A DNA stretch of 64,000 nucleotides from Beta vulgaris subsp. vulgaris (taxonomy: Eukaryota; Streptophyta; Magnoliopsida; Caryophyllales; Amaranthaceae): NCBI RefSeq assembly GCF_026745355.1, contig NC_079208.1, positions 24,856,805-24,920,804 on the forward strand. Direction: 5' to 3'. The notes under the pieces are model-generated. The model had not been told where the DNA came from. It did no database searches and saw only the letters and a program-made list of their open reading frames with translations. The position numbers were made by a program, and so were the translations under genes. Within the stretch, counting starts at the first letter, position 1; each line of letters opens with the position of its first letter. Shown here in pieces: positions 24,835-36,400 of this stretch.

Positions 24835-26125
24835 ATATTTGAAATTAGTAATGATGATAAATCACATATATATATTATCTCCCCCTGATTTATATCATTA
24901 TTATTTAGATAAATAATACAAACAAAAAAAATAAAAATTGCGTACAACAATAATGAAGCAAAAAAAAAAAAACAAGAAAATACCAAAGAATAGAAAAAGT
25001 GAATAAACAAAAAAACTTCCTAAAATGCACTTAAAGACAAAAAAAAATTGATATTAATGTGCATTTTTCGCCATTTTTCCGGGGGAATATTTTTTTTCTC
25101 CTATTTATGTATTAGGAGATATATCATTAATGCCATGAGGAGGAAAAAGAAACCGGCTATAAGAAATAAGTAGAGTTTTATTTTCCTAAAATCCTCTTCA
25201 AAAGAGGAAGATGAGGGTGGAGGACGGTTGTCGTCGGCGTTAAACATGGTGGCCGGAAGGTTGAGGAAGAAGAAAAAATTTGTGGGTTTAGAGAAAAAAA
25301 ATCGGAAGAAGATAAGGGATGTGTGGTGAAAATGGGGATGGTAATCCGCTTTTATAGAGGGTTATCCCTAACTGTGCAGTTCATATACAGTTAAAAAATA
25401 TACAACGCAATAAAATTCTAATATTGACAAATATATTAGAGCATGCTAGTAAATTGGTAATATAATATATGTAACTATAAATGCAAAAAAAATAGAAGAT
25501 TAGAGACAATAATATATAATAATGTTCTGAATGCTTGTTCCCTGCATACATACACATTATTGCACATATAAGACATAATAATGCTATCACTTCACTAGGC
25601 CGTCCATATAGGTGGCAATAAAAAAATTAACCTGTCCATATAGGCGGTTTAAGAGCAGATAAATAAAATAACGTAAATAAAATGTCCTTGCCCTCCATGA
25701 AGGTGGCGTTAAAATTATTTGTTTTCTGTTAGTAGTATGGTGACGTTTACTACTAGTTTTTCTCTGTTCATCTCTATCTCTTTTATTACTGGGGAGGTTG
25801 ATTTTCAGCTGGTTGTATAGGAGGGTTATTATTGGTGTTGGGAACAGGGGTTTGTGGGTTTTCTCTGTAAGTATTTGTACCGTTGTTACGGTTACTGGGT
25901 CGGGGCTGTATTACAGTTCCCCTCGCTGGGTTGGTAGTGAATGGCACATTGTTTCGCTCTATCCAAATATAAACCCGAGACAGAGACATTGTGTAAAATG
26001 TTAATCCCGTTACTTTGTTGTCCATGTTCGGTAGTAAAGTGTTGGGCTTGGAAAAAAAAATTTAAACTTAAAAATAAAATGGATGTAAAGATTTTAAGGA
26101 TACCTTAAAAATTTTCGATAGAACA
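24835..26125 (-). other. Copia B leader between PBS and gag
   Basis: This 1.3-kb leader contains one small minus-strand frame (26025-25786, 79 codons) that begins 115 bp after the PBS and is rich in Pro, Asn and Gln (PNTNNNPPIQPAENQPPQ). No known domain is seen. The rest is AT-rich with homopolymer runs. Confidence 0.5.
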
Positions 26126-26140
26126 CTCGTGCTGATAACG

Positions 26141-26388
26141 TGTTGTGAGAATAGATATATAGAAGGAATGTTACTGAAAGGAATTTATCAGAAGAGTATG
26201 GTATTTGTATTGATGTGTAGAACTGATTTCTTACACCGGTATTTATAGGCAAAAATTATACTGTTTTAACATTACACTTTCAACATTTTCTGCGCGGAGG
26301 AAAAACTTTTCCTAACATGTATTAAATGCATGTCCGGACATTCACTATGCTTGAATAGTGAAAATTTGCAATCCACTGTTTCTCAACA
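26141..26388 (-). repeat. 5' LTR of copia element B
   Basis: 248 bp, TG...CA ends, adjoining the PBS at 26126-26138 (minus strand). Confidence 0.92.
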
Positions 26389-26415
26389 ATATCAACTTTT
26401 TATATTTTTTACTAA

Positions 26416-26776
26416 GGCTCCGTTTGGTAGGGCGTAAAACGTTTTCCCGGAAAACTATTTTCCTCTATTTTTAGTTTTACATTGTTTGGTTGGCAAAAGA
26501 GTGTAAAACCATTTTCCTTTGGGGTAAAATTACTCTCCCAATGATGGAAAACCATTTTCTTTCCAAAATGAAGGGAAAACTATTTTCTTTATCTCTCTTG
26601 TACACTCCTCTCACTACCTCCTTACTTTCCCTTTCATTTTCCTTTCATTTCCTCATTTTTCTTACATGTAACCAAACAACGGAAAACTAATTTTGGAATT
26701 GTGTTTTTCATTGTAAATTGTTTTCTATGAAAATCATTTTACACTGAAAATATTTTACGCCCTACCAAACGGAGCC
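26416..26776. mobile_element. PIF/Harbinger MITE, 361 bp
   Basis: Terminal inverted repeats of at least 24 bp begin GGCTCCGTTTGGTAGGGCGT and are perfect at both ends. The target duplication is TAA at 26413-26415 and 26777-26779, the Harbinger preference. The interior has no coding capacity. It ends 142 bp upstream of the E3 ligase start codon. Confidence 0.92.
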
Positions 26777-26808
26777 TAATACGAAATTGACGGAGCGACG
26801 GAGGGAGA

Positions 26809-26918
26809 TACGGACTAATATTTTTTTATGACTAATACCATTATTTCTAACCCGTAAATGACGAAATTTTAAGAGGGGACCATGCTCAAAAGTTAGCCTC
26901 CGACCAAAAAAACCTGCA
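26809..26918 (+). promoter_or_regulatory. Proximal upstream region of the E3 ligase gene
   Basis: Only about 110 bp separate the Stowaway-like remnant from the start codon, so the promoter and 5' UTR must lie partly within or beyond MITE sequence. No clear TATA box or known motif could be assigned. Confidence 0.35.
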
Positions 26919-27398
26919 ATGGCGGAACAATCCTCTGTACCTGAAAACCGCGAAGACACCTCTGTTCCCGAAAACCGCGAAGATTTCGGAAAATCACAAT
27001 TCGGGTAATTCCTCCTCATCTCTTTTCATCTTCCTCGTAAACTTTTCTTCTAAATCAACTCTAACATCTTGTGCCTTCTCTTTTTCCCCACCAGATGCGA
27101 CCATTACAAGAGACGATGCCGAATTCGAGCTCCATGTTGCAATCGCGTTTTCACCTGTCGCCATTGTCACAATGAAGCTATGGTTGGTTTCATTTTTTTT
27201 TCTCTCTCTTCAAAGTTTTTTTTATTGCTGCAAAATGAATTCATGATTATATGATTTTATCTGCTTGAAAATAGTGCTCGTTGAGCAATCTCAAGGAGCA
27301 GCATGAGCTTGTTCGTCGTGATATTAAGCAAGTAAAGACTTCCCACTTCATCTTTCTTTCAACTTTTGTTATTTGGGTTGAGAACTAACATAGTAGGT

Positions 27399-27438
<40 letters not shown>

Positions 27439-30400
27439 AGGTTATTTGTGCAGTTTGTGATACTGAGCAACCGGTTAGCATTTTTTTTTTCTTTTCACTT
27501 CTATTTATTTCTCACATGGGTAATTATGTTAACTCTAATGATTATGCCTATTGTTGGCTCAAAGACAATTATACTAATTTAAGAGTGCCTCGAATAATGA
27601 CAAGTTGACAACTACTAGTATACGATAAGTCAATACTCGTGGAAGAAAAGGCTTTAATCTATTCAACTTATTTCGACTTGCTCAAGAAAAAATGAGTTTA
27701 GATAATATATAATAAGTCCTGACTAGTTCCGGTAAGTTAAGATAAGCTCAATAAGCTCAGCTATGTGTTAAGATAAGTTCAAAAGAGTCAGAATAAGTTA
27801 AATAGAATGTACTCTAAAACTATTCATGAGTAGAAGTTTTGAAATAGGGTTCTCATCAACTGGGTGACATGAAGATGAGGGCAGCCAAGTCAATACTGAT
27901 TTCTTTTAAGTTGTATCTCGAAGCACAAAACTTGTATATTGAATCACATCTATGTTCTAAAACCAAAATTTTACTATCTTCGTTTAGGTAGTAGACGATG
28001 GTGATATTTTGGGGTTCATATGTGACATTTGTGATTCAATGTGCAACATTTATGAATCAAAGAAATATATTAGTAACTTTTGTGTGGGAAAAGACCCCCC
28101 CTCCCCCGCGCCCATCTTGTTTGTCCTCTTTCGTAATTTTTGCAGGTAAATAGGAATCGAGAAGTATTAGAGATTAGACTGACAATAATATGCAAATAGG
28201 ATATCTGAAAGTTTTGAAGATTAAACTTTAGAGTGTTGGTTTCTCCTGAATACTTTTTTATTATAGATTTTGTTTGTGCTATGCTCTATATCCGTGTACA
28301 GGTGGCAAAAGTTTGCTCTGGTTGTGGGATTGTCATGGGAGAATATTTCTGTGAAGTATGCAGGTTCTATGATGATGAGGTAATGGGTGTTATCTGATTG
28401 CGTTATTCTTTTTATCGCACAACTGTGAAATAGTGATTCACAGTCTTTGGATGGGCATACAACTGTCGTCTATTTTTGTTGCAGACTGAGAAGAAACAAT
28501 TTCATTGTAATGATTGTGGAATCTGCAGGTCAGAGAACTCTATGTTGTTTCTTATTTCTGTGTTGTTGTACATTGTTTTAGTTAACTGCAAGATTTGTTC
28601 AATATTAAATTGCAGGGTTGGTGGTCGTGAAAACTTCTTTCATTGTGCGAAATGTGGTATGCGTTTGTAGCCTCTTTCTGAAATTGGTGAAGTTTAGTGT
28701 CTAATTTGTGGCTGTGTAATGTGTGCACTTATACTTCTCTTCATCTTGTTTGATTTTGTCACGTTGTTATGATTCTTATCTGTTTTCGTCTTTACTTAGA
28801 ACTTAGTATGGAAAAGACTTGCAAGATGTATTTTTGAGGCATGCAGAATAATCATTCTTTTTTACACAGTTATAAATTGGTTTTATGTCCCTTGATTTAC
28901 TACTAACTGGGAGTAAGAGCACATACTCCATATATTCATCAGATAAGCTACTGCTTATAATAAAAAAAACGTTCTAACCGATATAGTTCCGTGGTTTCAA
29001 GCATTAGTCATAAACTCATAACTACATCAAGTTCCGTTAGGAAATCCCAAGGAAGTTAAACATTTGCTTTACTGCTGCCTACTTTATTGGCTGGTGGTGG
29101 CTTTTGCTTTTGCCTTTTTGCCATTTGTTTGTCCTTGTAACAGAAAATATGGTAGCAATTCAGAACTTTTGGGATTGAAACTCTTATAAACAAGATGATA
29201 TATGGAGAATTGTTTTATGTTTTAAAAGTTGTAATTTAGGTATGATTGGTTCATGTTGGTGAAGTGCGACAAGTATAAGCTTCTGAATGATGACAGTTGG
29301 TTCAAGAATGTCTATGGTTGTCGAAAAATGACAATTAATCCTAGAATACGATGGGAAAACCTTCTTGCGTCCTGGGAGTCTTTGGGAGACACCCCTCTGA
29401 TGCTGAATTATGTCATAGGAAGGTCTACATTGAAAAAGAATACATTATGCTCAGATAGAATTAGATGAAAAGGTCAGTTATTACCTAGGGCTAAAAGAGA
29501 TTCCCTGAAATTCAAGCAATATTGTGCTCGTTTAAGCTTTACAAATAAAATATGGCCTAAGCTTCATTTGTGATCTCATCATTGAGAATTGAAACTCTCC
29601 CTTGCACTCACACATGTGAACCTTTTAAGATCTAAAGATCCTATTATCCAGCTCAAGTAATATTTGAGTGGTGATTATCAGTTTTTTTGATGATTAATTA
29701 CTCCTTTCCAATATTTATTAGAATGTTATTCAATCCCACCCGTCACTCATTAGTTTGAACACTTCTTAATTGGGAAAGTCCACTATTTTTGTTACTTCTT
29801 ACTTACACACTTTGGCCCACCACTTCTACTTCTATATCCCCGTCCATCTTCTAGGGCTAAAAAGATGCCCCGGAATCTTCTCTCACATCTACTTTTCTAT
29901 TAAAATAACAATTTGTAACCTAACAACTTGTAAGCGTTCAAACTAGTACAGAATAACACCCAAGGGGTTTACACCCATATATAAAAGGAGGGTTAAGGAC
30001 AAAGACATCTCATGCCCTTAAGCTATCATCAACTAGATCAACTACAAAATCAAGAAAAGTCAAGTGACATTTAGAAGCTAAAACTTGACTCCAGTCTGCT
30101 GCTATATTTGAGTGGTCATTAGCGTGGGGAAAATAATTTTCTTAAAAGCTGTCATATAGTGCTGAACTGGTAATAACAGATCGTGTATGGGTGAAATGTA
30201 TGTATATTCCTAATTATCATGACACTTGGCACACTTTTTTTGGTTTTTTTTTTCTGTCACATCATGGGCTCAGGCTCACTGGTGCTCATATTAGCCTTGT
30301 GAGGGTAATTAAAAAATGCTACCTAATGTGAATGAAATTAATTTTACTTTCATATGTGAAGTACATTTCTGAACTTCTCCCTGAACATTATGAGAAAGAA

Positions 30401-33400
30401 TATCCGCACAACACTTCTATCTTTTACGTACACCTTAACATGGGCATCATAGAGTTCTTCCTTTGAAAGACCCTATGTTAATCTGTCAAGCAAGTGTTTA
30501 GCAGTCACTGGTTGGTTCCCTGTTCATCTTTGGGTGTTCACCATGTGCTTACTAGTGCATATGTCTAGCTACAAAACCTAATATTTCATACAAGATAAAT
30601 CTGCATATATTGTTTTTCTTTGCTTTAAACTTTGATTTTCTTTCAAAATTGACCTTAGATAAAGAAATGATTCATTTTTGTTACACACCTTATTGTGGTC
30701 TGCTTAGGTGCATGTGTCATTGTCCCTTCAAGATAACTTTCTTCTTTTGCTAGTGTCTGACTGGTGTTAAGTTGCAAAGCTATAAATGTCATAAATAAGT
30801 TGAAAATGAGGCAAGAGTAGAAAAAAACGGCTATTAAAATACCCTTTTTCAGGATATTGTGGCATCCAGTTCATTTGTCATATGGTTCTACAAGCATTTT
30901 CAATCTTTAAAGTATGCTGAGTTGACTGACTCTGAGTCTTAAAAGAGAGACATGACTGAGGGATGGTACTAGTTTAGGTTTTTGGCATTAGTGTGAACTT
31001 TATGGAAAGTCGAGAGAGTAACTCCGAATGTTTCCAATTGAGAGTGCAGGATCTTGCTACTCAATGAGCCTCCATGACAACCACGAGTGTGTGCAAGACT
31101 CCATGAAGAATTTCTGCCCCATCTGCTACGAGGTTTGTAGTCCGATGCTGATTACCTAATCTATATATGATCAAGACATTTATGTTGTAATATTCTGATC
31201 ATGTTGTATCTCTATGACAGTATCTTTTTGAGTCGATCAAAGCCACGCAAGTTATGAGATGTGGGCATACGATACACACGGGTTGCTATGTTGATATGGT
31301 AAACCAGAACCAGTAAGCCCATCCACCTTAATTCCCTTTGCCTTCTGCATTTCAATTTCTTTAACAAGTGTATGCATTATCCGACTTCTGTCTTCTCAGT
31401 GGAGTATGTCAAAACTTGGAAGATCTTATTATTGAAAGATATCTATTTGAAAGGGTTGCCACTAGGAAATGTAAGATCTTACTGTGCAATATATCCACAT
31501 CCTCCTATTCGTTTCACCTACTGCAGAAGGGCAGCCAAGTAATTATTCACTAGTTGGTTTTCTGACTCGCTATAATTTGTTATAGAGAGAGAAGGGTATC
31601 TAAATTATGTAGAGAGAGAGAGAGGAAAAACGCAAATGTTGGCCAGTAGTTAAATCTATAAATAGGAAGGTAGAATAAGAAGAAGGCATTAAGAAATATT
31701 TTGGTGACTTGTAATTCGAGAGTACAACCTCTCAGAAAGCAGTGTAGCTTCTATTCCCTTTGAGAAACATCGATATAATCTAGCCCTGTTCTTCTACTAT
31801 CTACTCGGGTCCATCTCGTATAGTGAACCTCTAGTAAGTTTATTGCAGTTGGTGTCAGACGAGTGATATAATGGCGCCCAGTAATGCTCCTCAAAGGGTG
31901 CAGACGGTGGAGCTAGAGCTTGCTGAAGCATGCAGAGTAGATGCGACAAGGGAATGAACGCAGCGTTATATGTAGAAGATGACCCGCATGAACGCTAAGC
32001 TTGTAGTTTGTAGCATTCATGGAGGCCGAGTTACAATTCCAAAACGAAGTGAGCTTCAACTCTTCGGACTAAGAACACCCACCCCCAACCCCACCACCAC
32101 CTCCACCCCCTAAACCCAAAAAAACCCATATAACCCAATACACCCTTTAGTGGCTCAAATGGCGGAACCATTTGGAAATTTTAAAAACTGGACATGCTGT
32201 TATTTAGTGGAGAGAATCCTGATGGATGGATCTCGAGGGCTGAATGTTATTATGACTTCTACAACCCCGGAGAAAAGGTAGAGGTGGCAGTGGTAGCCTT
32301 GGAAGGAGATGCTTTATTCTCGTACCAGTGGGAGAATAGGAGACGACCAATTACCCAGTGGTTGATGCATAAGACATCGAGGAGTCAATTTCGCACCACC
32401 GAGGAGGGTTCATTAGTTTATTTTTTGGCCCCATTAGAATAAGTATCAAAGGAGATAGCCCTCAACCACTTCATTATTGGGCTTAAGGGAGAGATCAAAA
32501 GTGAGATCACGCTCTCCATGGACCCCTAGGCCACTAATGAATTGATGGATCTTGCTATAAAAATTAAGGAGAAATTTCAAGCCACAAACCCTAAGTATGA
32601 ATACGACAACACTACCCATAGAGCCCAAAACCTCACCCCTAAATCTACCCATTGACCCACCATAGCCCACTCAAAAACCTTCTCTCAAACCAGCCCAACT
32701 TTCACAAAAAACCAAGCGCAAACCCCCATAACTCATTCTCAGCCCGCCTCATCCTTTTAGCGGAGGAGTCTGGCGACTCTTCGATAAGGAATTCCAGCAC
32801 CAACACTAAAATGGCTTATGTTTCCGTTGTGATGACAAGGTGGAGTTTGGGTAACCGGTGTAAGAAACCGAACCTTAGTGTCCTACTCACTAATGAAACA
32901 CCAGGATGGAGGATCTCAAAATACAAGAGCCTCCGACGAGTGAAAACCCATATCTTAGCCACAAGCTAATTTCCCTCGTGGTCGGGATTACTAACCCTTG
33001 CACCATGAAGTTAGTCCGACACCTAGGTGGCACTGAAGTAGTGGTCATGATTGACCCCGGAGCCACCCACAATTTCATCTCAACCACCACCGTTAATACC
33101 TTGAAAATCCTGTTAACTTCCACCATAAAATTCGGAGTTTCGTTCGGTACCGGTGTGGCGGTGCAAGACATCGGAATGTCAGTGGGTGGTCCTCCACCTC
33201 CAAGGCATGACGGTGATTGAAGACTACCTGCCCTTGGAGTTGGGACCATGGAATTAAAACTCTTTCGTGCTGTTACATATTTTGGATTTGTCGTTCTGCG
33301 AAATCCTGTTACGGAACGGCATAATAAAAATCACATACTTCTCGCCGCGTTGTCCGTTTCGTGACTCACCGCGTTAGAATGCTTTTATTCTTGTTACATT

Positions 33401-36400
33401 CGTTCTTTTCAAACATTCGCCAAATATTTTATGATTTAATTATATAGCTGATGAAACATGATATTTGATATATTTGATTATATTATGTTGCAGTAATGCT
33501 TCATAAACTAAAATAGTGAAAACAAGGTTAGAACGTATTAATGTGAATTTTTTAAGCATCTACCGCGAAATGTTCTATTCCCCCGTTACAAGCCGTTCAC
33601 GCGACAACGCGAACGTTCTCGCGAATGCGTTCCTCACAGTGGTTGGGATACTCCAACCTCATACTTGGAGTACAGTAGCTCGAAAAGCTAGGAGCCATTA
33701 CCACTAACTGGAAAACGCAAGTCATTCACAGGAGACCCTTTGTTGGGCCGATCCAAAATTTCTTTAAAGTCTATGATCCGAACCTTACAAAAAGGAGGTG
33801 GCATATTGGTGGAACTAAGCCATAATCATCCCAGCCTACATTCTAGCCGACGCACACCTTCTGACCCCACCCCTCCATCCATGCCTACCAAACCTCGTCA
33901 CTGAATACCAAGCCATATTCCACATGCCAACAAGCTTACCTCCCAAAATGGCCCATGAGCACTCCTCCAACCTCAAGGAGGGCAGTAACCCAGTTAGCGT
34001 AAGGCCCTTTAAATACCCGCAAGTCCAAAAAAATGAAATAGAAAGACTCATTGGAGAAATGTTGGATGCCGAAACTATCCAACCTTCCACAAGCCCATTC
34101 TCTAGCCCGATCATTTTGGTTAGCTCTTGGAGGTTGTGTAGATTACCGGCCCTCAATAAAGAAACGATAGCTGATAAGTATAGTATCCCATCCCCGTCGT
34201 TGATGAGCTTCTTGATGAGCTCCATGGAGCAACTATAATCTCCAATTTGAACCTTAAATTCGAATACTACCAAATTCGGGTTAAGTCCTTTGATGTCTAG
34301 AAAATGGTTGTGCGTACCTATGATGGCCACTATGAATTTTTAGTAATCCCCTTTGGGGTTACTAATGCCTGTGCGACCTTCCATCCTTTATGAATGATAT
34401 CTTTCGACCCTTCCTTTGCAAGTTTGTTCGTGTTCTCTGATGATATCTTGTTTTATAGCCCAAGTGAAGAAAGCCACATGCATCATTTAGCAGAAGTATT
34501 TGAGATCCTCGCCATCAACAAATTGTATGCTAATTAAACATGTGTGAATTTGGCCAGGCCCAAATGTCCTGTTTGGGTCACATAGTGTCGGCCCACGGAG
34601 TTGAGGTAGACTGAAAAAATCCAAGCTATGTTGGAATGGCCGACTCCACGAAACTTGAAAGAGCATAAAAGCTTCTTGGGTCTAACGACCTACTACAGAA
34701 AGTTCATTGGGCACTATGCTGAATTGGCGGGCCTATTGATTGACCAGTTGAGGAAGGATGCTTTTGGGTGGAATGAGGAAGCTGCCCATGCTTTTGGGTG
34801 GAATGAGGAAGCTACCCATGCTTTTGAGGCTCTAAAAAGGGCCATGACCCAAACCTCCATGTTGGTCATGCCCAACTTTACCCAAACCTTTGAATAGATG
34901 TGGATGCTTCGGGCTATGGCTTGGGTGTTGTCTTAATGCAAGAAAATAGGCCCATAGCATGTTACAACCACACTCTAGCCTAAGAGGGAGATTGAAGCCC
35001 ATATATGAAAAAGAGGTCATGGCTATTGTTTTATCGGTCCGAAAATGGCAGCAGGTCGGCCATTCCTTTTCCATGTGGAGCAACAAAGCCTCAAATTCCT
35101 AATTGACCCACGGGAAATGGGCTTGGAGTATCATAAACGAGTCAGGAAGCTATTGGGTTTTGACTTCCAACTACAAAAGAACAGAGTTGCAATGCACTAT
35201 CTAGACGCTAGCCATCGGACGTCGCTTGTAGGGCCCTGATTTCAAGCCCAGGACCCTTTCCTTGCTCAATTAATCAACGAGATCAAAGAGGGAAAGACCA
35301 TTAAGGGATTTTCAATGGAGCACAACCAATTACTCTACAAGGGGCGTAAAGTCATCCCGAGCTCCTCTCACACTAGAAGTGCTCCACCTTTATGATGATT
35401 CTCCATATGGAGGCTACTCCAGTGACCGGAAGACGTACCTTCGTCTCGCCGTCGAATGGTATTGGCGGGCATGCGTAAGGTGGTCGCATGCTATGTCCAA
35501 CAATGTCCCATCTGTAAGCAACATGAAGCGTCCACCCAATCCCCCGCCGACCTCTTACAACAATCTCTGGCCTAAGTTTGGGAGGACATTACAATGGATT
35601 TTGCGGAGGGTTTGCCGAGCTCCAAGGGGATTCACCAAGTACAGTCCTTATATAGAGTTGAAGCACCCTTTTGTCCATTCTCACGATGGGCGAAATCTTC
35701 ATCAAGGAAATTTGTCTGCCTTCACGGATTCCTAACCACCATCGATTTGGATCGGGACCGAATCTTCATGAGTGACTTCTAGAAAGAGTTATTTCGCCTC
35801 CGCCACACCTTCGTGTTGAGAAGCACCGCCTATCATCCCAGACCAACAGTCAATATGAGGTGGTGAATAAATGTCTGAAGACTTATCTTCGTTCCTTCAC
35901 ATTAGCAAAATGAAGTTGTGAGCGGATTGGCTAGCTTGAGCCCATACAACACCTCGCCACATCTCTCCATTAAAATGACTCCCTTCCTAGCTCTCCATGG
36001 CCGGGAAGCACCACATCTCATCCGCCATGGCCATGGAAGTACAACCACGGAATTAAAACTCTCCTGTTCCGTTACAGAACGGTCGTTTTGTAACGGATGT
36101 TGGATTTGCCGTTTCGCAAAATTCCGTTACGGAACGCCATAATAAAATTCACAACTTCTCGCCGTGTTGTCCGTTCCGTAACGCGAACTCGCTGCGTTAG
36201 AACGCTTTTATCCCCGTTACATCCGTTCTTTCAAACATTGGCTGATTTTTTTTATAATTTTATAGTTAATAAAACATGACATCTTATTAGATTTGATTAT
36301 ATTATGTTGCAGTAATGCTTCATAAACTAAATAAATGCAAATAAGGTTAAAACATATTAATGTGATTTTTTTTAAAAAATTAACGCCGCGTTGGCCGCGA

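Larger units (their letters stand above)
19693..26388 (-). mobile_element. Ty1/copia retrotransposon on the minus strand
   Basis: LTRs of 248 bp at 19693-19940 and 26141-26388 both start TGTTGTGAGA and end TCTCAACA; by eye they differ at about eight positions (roughly 3%). Flanks AAATC (19688-19692) and ATATC (26389-26393) are a 5-bp duplication with one mismatch. The minus strand next to the right LTR reads TTATCAGCACGAG, a PBS of the internal initiator-tRNA type; AAGGCGGAG next to the left LTR is the polypurine tract. The interior encodes a copia polyprotein with many frame breaks. Confidence 0.93.
19539..26808. mobile_element. Stowaway-like MITE, split by later insertions
   Basis: The left half (19539-19692) begins CTTTATTCATCCCAAAATA, a decayed form of the Stowaway end CTCCCTCCGTCCC, and the right remnant ends GACGGAGGGAG near 26807. 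Between them lie a copia element and a Harbinger MITE. The net MITE is about 210 bp. A TA duplication is plausible on the left (19537-19538) and one base off on the right. The two ends match imperfectly, so this is tentative. Confidence 0.5.

Noticed and set aside
29253..29468. 71-codon frame in intron 7 as a gene
   Set aside because: No domain, embedded in a spliced intron of a conserved gene.
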